IMG/VR virus record: IMGVR_UViG_3300030685_000027
Coordinates: 1 to 59,653 of that record
Length of the DNA stretch: 59,653 nucleotides
Direction: 5' to 3' (one strand)
DNA from: a virus
Every line of letters starts with the position of its first letter. Within the stretch, counting starts at the first letter, position 1. The position numbers and the translations under genes are program-made. Positions 16,585 through 24,534 of this stretch are shown piece by piece. Below the pieces are notes generated by a model. The model was given only the letters and a program-made list of their open reading frames with translations. It was not told the DNA's origin and searched no databases.

Positions 16585-16831
16585 CCTTTAATTGTAATTT
16601 AGTATTCGCAATAGATTCTTCATTTATTACGATTTCATCTTCATACATGAAACCTTCACAGTCATGCTTATATGCATGCATAACTTCTGCATTTTTCTTG
16701 CACTGATCTATTGCTAGTTCACATGCTTCACGCATTGCAGCAATAGCATCTTCGACTTCAATATTATTGTTCCAAATCGATCCATTAGCTTTTAAGATTT
16801 CTCTTAAGTTTATTTCAATCTTTGTATTCAT
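16577..16831 (-). CDS. Hypothetical protein, 84 aa
   Basis: Starts with a KIEINLREILKANGSIW beta/alpha segment followed by a helix with Cys residues (EACELAIDQCKKNAEVM). It overlaps upstream by 17 bases and downstream by 8, consistent with a co-translated string of small genes after the polymerase C-half. Family unknown. Confidence 0.6.
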   Translation of the reverse strand: MNTKIEINLREILKANGSIWNNNIEVEDAIAAMREACELAIDQCKKNAEVMHAYKHDCEGFMYEDEIVINEESIANTKLQLKDE

Positions 16832-17186
16832 TTTCTGTAAAATTCTTTAATGATTCATCATTCATTGTCTCAATAGGATATTTCATAATATATGCATCCA
16901 TTATGATCTGTCTTCTGCTTGCTGCCGCCATAGATTCATAATTGTCTACACGATAAGATTGTAACCAAGCATCTTGGGTTTCTCTAACTTCTCTTACTAT
17001 GTCGTAAAATTTTTCAAGTTCTTCATCATTATCGAATTCTAATGTAAATGAACCATCATCGATTATATTAATCTTCTTTACGATGCCATCCTTTGAATGT
17101 TCTTTTATAAACTTTTCATACTCTAAACGAGTAGTTTTTGCTATTTCGTTTAGAGCTGCAGTCTTTTCAGATATATACGCTTTCAT
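16815..17186 (-). CDS. Hypothetical protein, 123 aa
   Basis: Helical N-terminus (EKTAALNEIAKTTRLEYEKFIKE), a short beta hairpin (INIIDDGSFTLEFDND) and further helices. Its ATG overlaps the stop of the polymerase C-terminal half by one base (TAATG), so it is translated with it. A polymerase-related role is possible only by location. Confidence 0.6.
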   Translation of the reverse strand: MKAYISEKTAALNEIAKTTRLEYEKFIKEHSKDGIVKKINIIDDGSFTLEFDNDEELEKFYDIVREVRETQDAWLQSYRVDNYESMAAASRRQIIMDAYIMKYPIETMNDESLKNFTENEYKD

Positions 17187-18367
17187 TAGAATAATTGTGT
17201 TGATGTTACAAGTTTTGCACTAATAGCTGAGAAGCCCATAGCTTCGACGAATCTATTTAATGGAGATATGATAGACTTGTTAAATTGAATATCGTGGTCG
17301 ATAGGAGGTGCAATTTCTATTGGGAACTGCCCAGGTTGAAAAGCAAATACATTTTCTTCGTCACGTTTACCTTTTGCCACATAGTACTTAACTTTATCAC
17401 CAGTTCTAATCAAAGGATATTTCCTTTTATACTTCGAGTTTGATACTGTAAAGTTATAGATAGCTGCAGCTCTAACGTGAATTGGACATCCTTTTTCTAG
17501 TACAAGTTTTTCTTTGTCTTGTAGTACAAACTTTTCATAATCTCCAATTGAAGATGCCATAGAAATCTCTTCGATATCTTTAAGCTTATATTCTTCTTTA
17601 TGTTTACGCAGAATACTTGTAAATTCACTGATAGAAAAATCACGTTTCTTGTCTAAGATATATCTTAACATAGACATTAATGTAGTTCTAACGTAAATAG
17701 ATGAAGAAGATTGAACAATTTCTACACCTTTTGCTGTTATATGACTTAAACTGTCAATATCGATACCTGGGTCTTTCCATATTGGATCATATACATACTT
17801 CTTTTTTCCTAACCAAATACCTGATGCTGATATTGCTTCAAGTTCAAAGTTTTGAATATTTGTAGTTCCTGATTTCTTGGCATATAGTTCAAAACACATG
17901 TTTAGATATTCCTTTAAGAATATGTCATATATTCTTTTTATGAAATCGGTTGGAGAACCTGGCCAGTTGCATTTTGATATGATCTCTTCGAATACAACAT
18001 AATTTGAATCCGTATCGATATAGAGAACTGGAGCTAAATCTATTTTTTGTACTTCAGTTATGCCGAGTTTTTCATGCAATTTAGTATCAAGATGCCAAAA
18101 CTCCATAAAGTATCTGTTGATTACCTTTTCGGAATATTTGATTAAATCTTGGCCTTGTAAAGTAACAGCTTCTGCTACTGCAGTATTATAGAAGATAAAC
18201 CATGGTGAACCAGTGGCTCCATAAACTGAATTAATGAAAATCTTTAAAGCCTGTTCACGGTTCATGTAGAAATTGGCTAAATCTTCCATTCTCTCTATTT
18301 CCGCTTCGAGTTCTTGTTTTGTTACGTTATTTGGGTCTATCTGACACCATTTTAAGTTTTCTATCAT
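17186..18367 (-). CDS. 43: Family B DNA polymerase, C-terminal half (fingers motif B, palm motif C, thumb)
   Basis: 393 residues equivalent to the last part of T4 gp43. The motif B helix EQALKIFINSVYG is at 38-50 and motif C YIDTDS at 116-121. A KKKYVY segment and thumb follow, with a terminal STQLF that resembles a clamp-binding peptide. It lacks the exonuclease and motif A, which are in the gene at 30000-31382. The N-terminus begins in the linker before motif B with no intein-like residues, so the two chains probably assemble without covalent joining. Intact catalytic motifs suggest function. Tight overlap with its downstream neighbour supports a real gene. Confidence 0.93.
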   Translation of the reverse strand: MIENLKWCQIDPNNVTKQELEAEIERMEDLANFYMNREQALKIFINSVYGATGSPWFIFYNTAVAEAVTLQGQDLIKYSEKVINRYFMEFWHLDTKLHEKLGITEVQKIDLAPVLYIDTDSNYVVFEEIISKCNWPGSPTDFIKRIYDIFLKEYLNMCFELYAKKSGTTNIQNFELEAISASGIWLGKKKYVYDPIWKDPGIDIDSLSHITAKGVEIVQSSSSIYVRTTLMSMLRYILDKKRDFSISEFTSILRKHKEEYKLKDIEEISMASSIGDYEKFVLQDKEKLVLEKGCPIHVRAAAIYNFTVSNSKYKRKYPLIRTGDKVKYYVAKGKRDEENVFAFQPGQFPIEIAPPIDHDIQFNKSIISPLNRFVEAMGFSAISAKLVTSTQLF

Positions 18368-18421
18368 TGTAAATTATTTTTCTCTATAGTTTTAGAGGGT
18401 AATTCATAAGGTTCATTATCG

Positions 18422-18532
18422 GTGCTATAACTAGACTCGAACTAGTAGTTTTGGAGTTTCCAAATTGGTATATTCCTAGAAATTATATGTTGACTATAAA
18501 TCCCGTTATTCAACTTTCACCACATATAGCAC
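18422..18532 (-). ncRNA. tRNA-like structured RNA between polymerase C-half and GT-D-like gene
   Basis: The 167-base gap holds an element with an 8-bp terminal stem (GTGCTATA/TATAGCAC). A T-arm-like hairpin, ACTAG TTCGAGT CTAGT, directly precedes the 3' strand, and a hairpin TTTGGA/TCCAAA sits like a long variable arm. A TTATA/TATAA stem with a 7-base loop (GTCAACA) is also present. The total of 111 bases and the lack of a normal D-arm fit poorly with a working tRNA, and no CCA is encoded. It may be a decayed or modified tRNA, or a tRNA mimic. Confidence 0.4.
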
Positions 18533-18534
18533 TG

Positions 18535-19497
18535 TTACTTATTTCGTTTTCCAAAATATGCATTTAAACTTTCGCCCTTCATACTTCTGCCGCCTTTCAG
18601 ACTTTGAATATCTTCATTTTCAAATGGATCGATTAGATAATCTAAGTTCAGACCAGCTTTTTCGTAGAAAAAGTCATCGTATCTATCTCCCCAAATATTG
18701 AAGAATACATTTATGATACCGCCCATGTAAATAGATTTTTTACCCATTGCTTTTATATGAGTGCCTAAGAACATTGAATATGAAGCGCATGATAAGAATG
18801 CGATGTCAAAATCGATCTCTTTAATATCGTTCAGTATACGTTGACACTCTTCGTGCCAATTATTTGTTGAAATATTGAGACTTTCTTTTGTATCAGATGG
18901 TGTGCTGTAAGTTATAGGTGTGTTATAAGTCAACAATTCAATATTAGGGAATTGATAGTTTAAATAAAGTTTGTCAATTCTCTCGAATTGATACTGTATA
19001 CTTTTAGAAAAAGGACTTATTATGAGAATTTTCTTGTCTTTGCCCCAAATGGAGAATGACTGTAGAAATGGCTTAATCTGTTCGATGAATGCGTATTGAT
19101 ACTTATCTTTTCCTATAGACATGTACTGTAAGAAGTTTTTATCTTCATGATTAAAGTTTCTTGTTTCAAACTGATATATGAGATGACTTCCTGCATATGA
19201 CATATCGTCTCCATCTTTGTAGAATGATATCATATCTTCGAGATATTTTCGGAAATTCTCTTTCCGCTCATCATGTGAACCAAAATCGAAATACCCATTA
19301 TAATGTCTTACAACGTCTAGTTTATGTTCTAACCATACTGGATTATCTATCAGATTTTTATTACTGAAATATTCTACTATAGCCATATAGTCCGAGCCTC
19401 CTATTCTACTGAAAAAATAGGGTCTATCTTTTGACATCAATGTCGTAAAATTTTCTATAGCTCTATCTGTATTGTAATCATTATAAATGTTATCCAT
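18535..19497 (-). CDS. GT-D-like glycosyltransferase-related protein
   Basis: 320 residues. The N-terminal PYFFSRIGGSDYMAIVEYF resembles the RFGDGE-type motif of GT-D fold proteins. The C-terminal block DIAFLSCASYSMFLGTHIKA then GKKSIYMGGIINVFFNIWGDR follows the familiar pattern in which an alternating strand-helix ends in GG.xQxxFGxxGxRW. Such proteins are found in polysaccharide clusters and in phages; the acceptor is unknown. Together with the 14.2-kb enzyme it gives the phage at least two sugar-transfer candidates. Confidence 0.7.
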   Translation of the reverse strand: MDNIYNDYNTDRAIENFTTLMSKDRPYFFSRIGGSDYMAIVEYFSNKNLIDNPVWLEHKLDVVRHYNGYFDFGSHDERKENFRKYLEDMISFYKDGDDMSYAGSHLIYQFETRNFNHEDKNFLQYMSIGKDKYQYAFIEQIKPFLQSFSIWGKDKKILIISPFSKSIQYQFERIDKLYLNYQFPNIELLTYNTPITYSTPSDTKESLNISTNNWHEECQRILNDIKEIDFDIAFLSCASYSMFLGTHIKAMGKKSIYMGGIINVFFNIWGDRYDDFFYEKAGLNLDYLIDPFENEDIQSLKGGRSMKGESLNAYFGKRNK

Positions 19498-19544
19498 GTT
19501 TTTTCTTTTATAGAAACTTTACCACTATAATTCTGTGAACACAC

Positions 19545-19573
19545 AAATGGCCACTAGAACTTAGTGGCCATTT
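19545..19573 (-). terminator. Hairpin terminator after the clamp operon
   Basis: Perfect 12-bp inverted repeat (AAATGGCCACTA) with a 5-base loop, seven bases past the stop of the leftward 100-residue gene. The trailing minus-strand sequence is TTTGTGTG, so the U tract is imperfect. Confidence 0.75.
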
Positions 19574-19579
19574 ATTTTG

Positions 19580-19882
19580 CTATCCTACGATTACGCTTAA
19601 ATTATAAGATGTTTCAGACAATGAAGTATTAACGTTCTCTATTCTATATGCTAAAGAATGTAATGCCTCCATAAAATTATTCGAATTAACGGTCTCAATA
19701 GGAGCCATTGCTCCTCGTAAATCTTTCAACATAGCAACTTTATCGCTGATATTAATAGCTAATTTTTCATTTGTTTCAATAGCATAAACTAAACGATTTA
19801 CCAATTTAACAAATTCTGGTAATTCTATTTCGGCATTTTCTTTCAATTGTTTAGTATTCTGTGTTCCAGTTTGATTATTCAT
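19580..19882 (-). CDS. Hypothetical protein, 100 aa, coiled-coil
   Basis: Helical protein with heptad-like spacing (LPEFVKLVNRLVYAIETNEKLA, then MEALHSLAYRIENVNTSL). It lies 17 bases downstream of the sliding clamp gene and ends the operon before a hairpin terminator. A partner role with the clamp is possible only by location. Family unknown. Confidence 0.65.
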   Translation of the reverse strand: MNNQTGTQNTKQLKENAEIELPEFVKLVNRLVYAIETNEKLAINISDKVAMLKDLRGAMAPIETVNSNNFMEALHSLAYRIENVNTSLSETSYNLSVIVG

Positions 19883-19898
19883 AGTAAGTAAAGTTTTT

Positions 19899-20630
19899 TT
19901 ATTCTACTTTTCCGATAGCGATAGTACTATCTGATTCTAATGATTTGAAAATAACTTTGTTTTCAAGAATGAAAACTTCACTATCTTCTTTATCTACGAA
20001 TCCAAAGTGTGTCTTATAAAAGGTGATAGTTGTATCTTCTTTTACAGTTACACCTGGCAAATTCAAATCAAAAGCTTTACCTGCGAAAAAGATTTCTCCT
20101 CCTGTTGAGTAAATTTTAAGACTGTCATTATCAGAGTCAATAGAACATAATGAAGAGATTTTAGTAAGTGTATCTTTATCGATACGGAAACTGAAAATAG
20201 CTGATGAAGTATCAGTAATTTTAGCTGCCAAGTCTTTATCGATATACTTGAATAGAGAAGGACTGGCACTTGGAAAGTTGAATTTCAAACTCTTATTGTA
20301 AATCTTAAGCTGTGTAGCAGTTTCTTCACCACCGACTTTTTCAGATGTTACCTCGAATTTTACATCATTTTCACCAAGATGCTTGAATGTCTGAATAAAA
20401 TTATCTACCGCAAACATACCGATTTTTACATCAGTAGCTTTTATAGGATTGAAAATTTCGGTCAAATCAGTTGATGAAATTTTTACAACAGCTTTATCTG
20501 GTGTATGAGTTTTTGCAATAAACTTGTTATTGCTGATTTCTAAGAGAAGAGTTTTCTCTATCGATGAGAACCTCTTCAAATATGCGGAGAAGTTCGCAGT
20601 AGAATGTAAATCTAAGATTTGTTTTGACAT
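19899..20630 (-). CDS. 45: gp45-like DNA polymerase sliding clamp
   Basis: 243 residues (T4 gp45 is 228), built of beta strands and helices in two repeated halves. The C-terminal strand KVIFKSLESDSTIAIGKVE matches the end of T4-type clamps. The ring tethers polymerase to DNA and, in T4, also activates late transcription. Two other proteins here end in clamp-binding-like peptides (STQLF and GQRKLF). The clamp-loader genes are not in this window. Confidence 0.88.
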   Translation of the reverse strand: MSKQILDLHSTANFSAYLKRFSSIEKTLLLEISNNKFIAKTHTPDKAVVKISSTDLTEIFNPIKATDVKIGMFAVDNFIQTFKHLGENDVKFEVTSEKVGGEETATQLKIYNKSLKFNFPSASPSLFKYIDKDLAAKITDTSSAIFSFRIDKDTLTKISSLCSIDSDNDSLKIYSTGGEIFFAGKAFDLNLPGVTVKEDTTITFYKTHFGFVDKEDSEVFILENKVIFKSLESDSTIAIGKVE

Positions 20631-20667
20631 GTGTTATACGTTTTGCTTTCTAAATTTCTTTTAATCT

Positions 20668-21000
20668 TTAGATTGTAGTAGTGGTTTCTAAAGGTTCGGT
20701 CGGAATTGGATCGATTACTAATGATTCAATAACTGTATCGAATGCCACATACGGATCAGCACAATTATTATTCTTATAAAGACTTTTTTCAGAAGTTTTC
20801 ACTCCTCGTCTTGTCGATGGAAACACTTCTAATGTATTTCCATATAATGGCATAAAATAGGACACGATTACATAGTAACTTTTTTCTACTTGAAATACCC
20901 ATGCTTTTACACGTGTACTGGTATCTACTGTATGTAAGTTTTCTCTTATCGATAGTATTTTTTCATCTCTCGTTGGTAATGCTTTGACTTTTTTCGCCAT
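20668..21000 (-). CDS. Hypothetical protein, 110 aa
   Basis: Basic N-terminus (MAKKVKALPTRDEKILSIREN) followed by a beta-rich domain (VKAWVFQVEKSYYVIVSYFMPLYG) and a Thr-rich tail. It starts within the end of the UVR-motif gene (38-base overlap) and precedes the clamp gene. Family unknown. Confidence 0.6.
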   Translation of the reverse strand: MAKKVKALPTRDEKILSIRENLHTVDTSTRVKAWVFQVEKSYYVIVSYFMPLYGNTLEVFPSTRRGVKTSEKSLYKNNNCADPYVAFDTVIESLVIDPIPTEPLETTTTI

Positions 21001-21394
21001 TTTCTATTGGGTTTTTAATTTTTTGTATTTCATCTCTTATATTTACACACTTTTCATACTCTTCTTTTTCAAGATAATATTTGAGCATATCTTCAAGTGT
21101 TCGTAATTTTGCTTCATCTGTTACTGGAGTTATAGATAGATTTGTATCGTCATAAAATGCTGGGTTATTATCTATAAAGTAAGTATCATATGCAATGTCC
21201 ATTAAATAACTATCCAGCTCTTTTCGCACTTTCGCTGAAAGAAACTCGATAGGCATGTATAGAAAAATCGATATATCTTTTCCGCTATTCTTTGCATCAA
21301 AAAAGGCGTTTTCAACTTGTTCCTGATGCATTTTCATTATATCATCCTTTCCCATACCTTTGTCATCATCTTCTGAGTAATCGTCGTTAAACAT
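20963..21394 (-). CDS. UVR-motif protein, 143 aa
   Basis: The acidic N-terminal part is of unknown fold. Residues about 95-125, LEDMLKYYLEKEEYEKCVNI followed by RDEIQKIK, form a UVR motif like those in UvrB/UvrC and in McsA-type proteins, where it mediates protein pairing. The gene lies between topoisomerase gp52 and the clamp. It could recruit a host UvrB/C-like factor; this is inference. Confidence 0.65.
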   Translation of the reverse strand: MFNDDYSEDDDKGMGKDDIMKMHQEQVENAFFDAKNSGKDISIFLYMPIEFLSAKVRKELDSYLMDIAYDTYFIDNNPAFYDDTNLSITPVTDEAKLRTLEDMLKYYLEKEEYEKCVNIRDEIQKIKNPIENGEKSQSITNER

Positions 21395-21415
21395 AATAGT
21401 CGTTTAAATAATACC

Positions 21416-22834
21416 TTAATCTTCAGATTCTGGTTCCTCAACATCTTCTGGTTGAATACCGAATACTTCTATGCCATCAATTTCATCTTCTTCTCCCATA
21501 AATAAATCCACTGATCTATTTTTTACTGATTTACTCTTTTGTGGCATAACAGATTTCATCTGTTCATATAAAGCACTTATCTTTATTTTATTTGCTTTCT
21601 CGTCAGAAATTTCTTTCAGAGTTTCTTTAATTCTAGTCTGAGTACGTTTCAAACTTTCTTGTGAAAGATCACGTAAAACAATTCGTTCTAGTCTTGACTT
21701 TATCTTTGAAACGTATTGTTCTAAAAAGACATCTATTTCGGGTTCTGGACGTTTTTTAGCTAACATGAACTTTAAATAATCTTCTTTGGCACTAAGGAAT
21801 GCCAATTCATCAGTATACAATGAAAGATCGTAATCAGAACGTAATAGTCTTACATATTCTCTATGAACTTTGTATTCATTCAGATAATCAGTTATGTCAG
21901 AGTATTCTACTACAGTACCGTCTTTAACAAAGACTAATGTTTCTGTAACGATTAGTTTTGTCATCTTGACTGTACGTGTCTTAAATTCTTCCCAATCTAC
22001 ACCACCTTTGTGTTTGAGTGTAATGTCTATGATATCAGAACTATCGTTCTGTATAGAAAATTCTGCTTTACTGTTATTTGTATAATTTGAAAGCTTCTTG
22101 ATGAAAGATTCATATTTCATCATAGGTGGAATTTCAGTTATACGTACAGTCTTCAGTTTTTCATCGATTTCTGAATTACCTTCTAACAGCCAAGATTTGT
22201 TTCCATCTCCGAATTTTGAAACTTTTCCAGTAAATCCTTTGAAAAAAGGTGTAAGATCAGCTTTCTTATTGTTATCTAAGAATTTTTTAAGTTCTTCAAG
22301 GTTTCTCGATAATACAGTAGTTTTGTAACCTACTGCAATACCCATAATATTCGTGAGAAGTCCAATAGGAATTTCAACTTTTAGCCATTCCCATTGATCG
22401 TTATCGTTCTTAGAGTTTAAGACCGTATTCTTACTTATTATTTCACTAATGAGTGAGTTCATCTTTACTGATGTATACCTTGCAGCTGAAGCTTCTGGAT
22501 TCACAGGCGTTCCAAAGAAACCATCGCCGAAAAGTAATTGTTCTCCACATGCAAATGGTCTTGCTATTTTATTTATTGCACCTTGTAATGATGCATCACC
22601 GTGGTGGTATCCGTCTGATATACAAGAACCTACGAGTGAAATAGTTTTATTGAACGTTTTAGGAGCATTCATTAAGATTACACGTTGCACATTTGTTAAT
22701 GCATCATAAAATCCTGGAATACCTCTATGCTCTAATACATAAAGAGCATAATTTCTAAAGTTAATATCTATTTGCTTCGATATGGTAAGTGGAAATTCCC
22801 GTGTATTCCTTTGTATTTCTATTTTTTTTGCCAT
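21416..22834 (-). CDS. 52: gp52-like type II DNA topoisomerase, DNA-cleaving (GyrA/ParC-like) subunit
   Basis: 472 residues (T4 gp52 is 442). The active-site tyrosine is Y120 in AARYTSVKM, preceded by the GDGFFGTP region. GLLTNIMGIAVGYKT and later coiled-coil segments follow the ParC/GyrA order. It pairs with the ATPase subunit encoded at 24519-26306 and acts in replication initiation and supercoil removal. The TTTGTTAT promoter-like motif upstream is shared with the ATPase subunit gene. The acidic C-terminal tail (EDVEEPESED) is probably unstructured. Confidence 0.93.
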   Translation of the reverse strand: MAKKIEIQRNTREFPLTISKQIDINFRNYALYVLEHRGIPGFYDALTNVQRVILMNAPKTFNKTISLVGSCISDGYHHGDASLQGAINKIARPFACGEQLLFGDGFFGTPVNPEASAARYTSVKMNSLISEIISKNTVLNSKNDNDQWEWLKVEIPIGLLTNIMGIAVGYKTTVLSRNLEELKKFLDNNKKADLTPFFKGFTGKVSKFGDGNKSWLLEGNSEIDEKLKTVRITEIPPMMKYESFIKKLSNYTNNSKAEFSIQNDSSDIIDITLKHKGGVDWEEFKTRTVKMTKLIVTETLVFVKDGTVVEYSDITDYLNEYKVHREYVRLLRSDYDLSLYTDELAFLSAKEDYLKFMLAKKRPEPEIDVFLEQYVSKIKSRLERIVLRDLSQESLKRTQTRIKETLKEISDEKANKIKISALYEQMKSVMPQKSKSVKNRSVDLFMGEEDEIDGIEVFGIQPEDVEEPESED

Positions 22835-22857
22835 ATTTATTATTTAGTTGTTTATAG

Positions 22858-22865
22858 ATAACAAA
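22858..22865 (-). promoter_or_regulatory. Early-type promoter motif TTTGTTAT before gp52
   Basis: The motif ends 23 bases before the ATG. The same octamer at similar spacing precedes the gp39-like, macro-domain and (as TATGTTAT) the pol-beta-like genes. Confidence 0.4.
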
Positions 22866-22886
22866 AATATGATGTTCTAGAAAAGA

Positions 22887-22915
22887 AAAAGGAGCTATTT
22901 TAGGTAGCTCCTTTT
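22887..22915 (-). terminator. Hairpin terminator downstream of the DUF5856-like gene
   Basis: Perfect 11-bp inverted repeat (AAAAGGAGCTA) with a 7-base loop; the minus strand continues TTTTTCTTTT, a good U tract. It separates the 22.9-26.3 kb operon from gp52. Confidence 0.85.
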
Positions 22916-22935
22916 ATTATTGTCAAACAACTATG

Positions 22936-23307
22936 TTATTGTAATGTTAAAAGATATTTTAATTTGTCTATAAGAGCTTTAATCTCATCGACGATATTGG
23001 ATATTTCGGTATCAACTTGTTTATCTAATCCGCAAGACCAAATTTCTAAAGAAAAGAAATTCTGTATGTCAATAAAGAATACATTTATCTTCAAATTACT
23101 GTAATCTGATACCTGAATAGAATCAATACCTCCAAGTGAAATTCTACCATATTTTCCTTGTATAGCTTCAATTAATCTATCGATTACTGAGTCTACATCT
23201 TCATAGAATGAACCAAATGCCATATGCTCTGCATATCTCATTGTTTGCCAGTGTAAAATTCTCGTTTCTGCTTGCAGCTGTAAGCATTTCAAGACGATTT
23301 TTTTCAT
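22936..23307 (-). CDS. DUF5856-like phage protein, four-helix type
   Basis: 123 residues. LQAETRILHWQTMRYAEHMAFGSFY with VDSVIDRLIEAIQGKYGRI matches the conserved phage family I know as DUF5856, whose layout resembles a Dps/ferritin-like helical bundle (HWqT..yaeH..fg..Y). Whether metal is bound is unknown. The gene ends the topoisomerase ATPase operon before a strong terminator. Confidence 0.75.
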   Translation of the reverse strand: MKKIVLKCLQLQAETRILHWQTMRYAEHMAFGSFYEDVDSVIDRLIEAIQGKYGRISLGGIDSIQVSDYSNLKINVFFIDIQNFFSLEIWSCGLDKQVDTEISNIVDEIKALIDKLKYLLTLQ

Positions 23308-23318
23308 TTCATTTTAAG

Positions 23319-24167
23319 TCATTTTAGCTTATTGATATATTTCAACTTGTTGTTGTATATCTTATTTGTTGTAATATTTGTGTCCTCTATTTTACCGTCG
23401 ATATCATTCTGAAGTTTTATGTCAGATTGTTTGAAACGCATATCTTGATTAGCGACTACTGCTTTAACTTGTGCCACTGTATGTAATTTAGTAGCTTGTA
23501 AAACTAAATCATCTACTGGTGCATCATTATAAAGATCACAGGCTTCTAAGTAATTGTCTAAGATTACATTAAGATTATTCTCATTAGGAATTTCTATTGT
23601 ACTATGAAAAGTTTCTTTGCCATTAATAGTGGTTGTTACAGTAATTCCTGATATTCTATTATGAGGAACTCTAACGATATAGCACAAAACAGATGTCATA
23701 TCGTCATTTGGTTGTGTAGATTTTATATCGAATACGTAGTCACCGTCTTCTTTACGAATAGCTGAAACTTTTGATACACTCTCTGATGCTTGAGCAAATA
23801 AGTGAAATTTCTCACATAGCTCTTTCGGATTATAGGGATTGTGTATTGCATTATCATCTACCATTTCTGATTCTTTAATAGCATAGATGAAATTCATTAC
23901 TTTTTTAATGATCACTTCGTCTGTACTATTATCGCAATTTATCGTATGTTCATTACCATTTCTTACAACTTCTATAATAGAAGATGATAGATTGCAAGTA
24001 ACTTTTAACATGTCTCCACTTCGAGTTTCAAATGAAAATGTACGAGAATCTGCTACAGACTTAATACTTGAAACATGTTCTGTATCTTCCGATGTAGCAA
24101 TTAATCCATGTATCTTCTCGATAAGCTCTTGAATTTTAAAGTGCTCGAACAATACTGTAAATCTCAT
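23319..24167 (-). CDS. Hypothetical protein, 282 aa
   Basis: Mixed alpha/beta protein with two similar-looking halves, each containing a helix, a charged beta hairpin and VSxIxxxxD-type strands (EHVSSIKSVADSRTFSFE and ESVSKVSAIRKEDGDYVFD). This suggests an ancient internal duplication. The C-terminal 40 residues are Asn/Lys-rich. ATGA overlap with the upstream 41-residue gene. Family unknown. Confidence 0.65.
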   Translation of the reverse strand: MRFTVLFEHFKIQELIEKIHGLIATSEDTEHVSSIKSVADSRTFSFETRSGDMLKVTCNLSSSIIEVVRNGNEHTINCDNSTDEVIIKKVMNFIYAIKESEMVDDNAIHNPYNPKELCEKFHLFAQASESVSKVSAIRKEDGDYVFDIKSTQPNDDMTSVLCYIVRVPHNRISGITVTTTINGKETFHSTIEIPNENNLNVILDNYLEACDLYNDAPVDDLVLQATKLHTVAQVKAVVANQDMRFKQSDIKLQNDIDGKIEDTNITTNKIYNNKLKYINKLK

Positions 24168-24289
24168 TTCTTTCTCTTTTTTAATCGAGCTCTGTATAGC
24201 TCTTCTCTTGGAAGTATATCGTTAAGGAGTATAAGTTTAGCTCTTCTCATCTGTTCCTCTATTGTTATTCCCGTAATAATAGTCCTCAT
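24164..24289 (-). CDS. Small basic protein, 41 aa
   Basis: Translated by hand from ATG at 24289. Both ends use ATGA overlaps, with the 82-residue gene upstream and the 282-residue gene downstream, so the frame fits exactly between them. The product begins MRTIITGITIEEQMRRAKLI and ends with a run of Arg/Lys. Function unknown; perhaps nucleic-acid binding. Confidence 0.6.
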   Translation of the reverse strand: MRTIITGITIEEQMRRAKLILLNDILPREELYRARLKKRKK

Positions 24290-24534
24290 TTTTTCAATTG
24301 TGAAATTGAATCTTGGTCTACTACATAATATGACTCATCATATTCTCCCATATTACCACTAAACTGTGTAATACGTTTAAGTTTGACAGCTTCTGCTACA
24401 TCAATAAGTGCTTGATTGTATGCATCTTTTTGAACTAGCTCTATCAATATAGTAGCTTGATTAGTATCTAAACTTACAAGAGGTAAGAAGAACTGAGGTG
24501 TTTTCATATGATTATATATCAGTTTTGCAACCAT
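24286..24534 (-). CDS. Hypothetical protein, 82 aa
   Basis: Small protein with LVSLDTNQATILIELVQKDAYNQALIDVAEAV in its centre. It starts inside the end of the topoisomerase ATPase gene (16-base overlap) and ends on an ATGA junction. Family unknown. Confidence 0.6.
   Translation of the reverse strand: MVAKLIYNHMKTPQFFLPLVSLDTNQATILIELVQKDAYNQALIDVAEAVKLKRITQFSGNMGEYDESYYVVDQDSISQLKK

Noticed and set aside
18422-18532. A complete functional tRNA-Leu(CAA)
   Set aside because: A CAA anticodon loop can be drawn, but the D-arm is missing and both the D-side and variable region are far too long. Kept only as tRNA-like.
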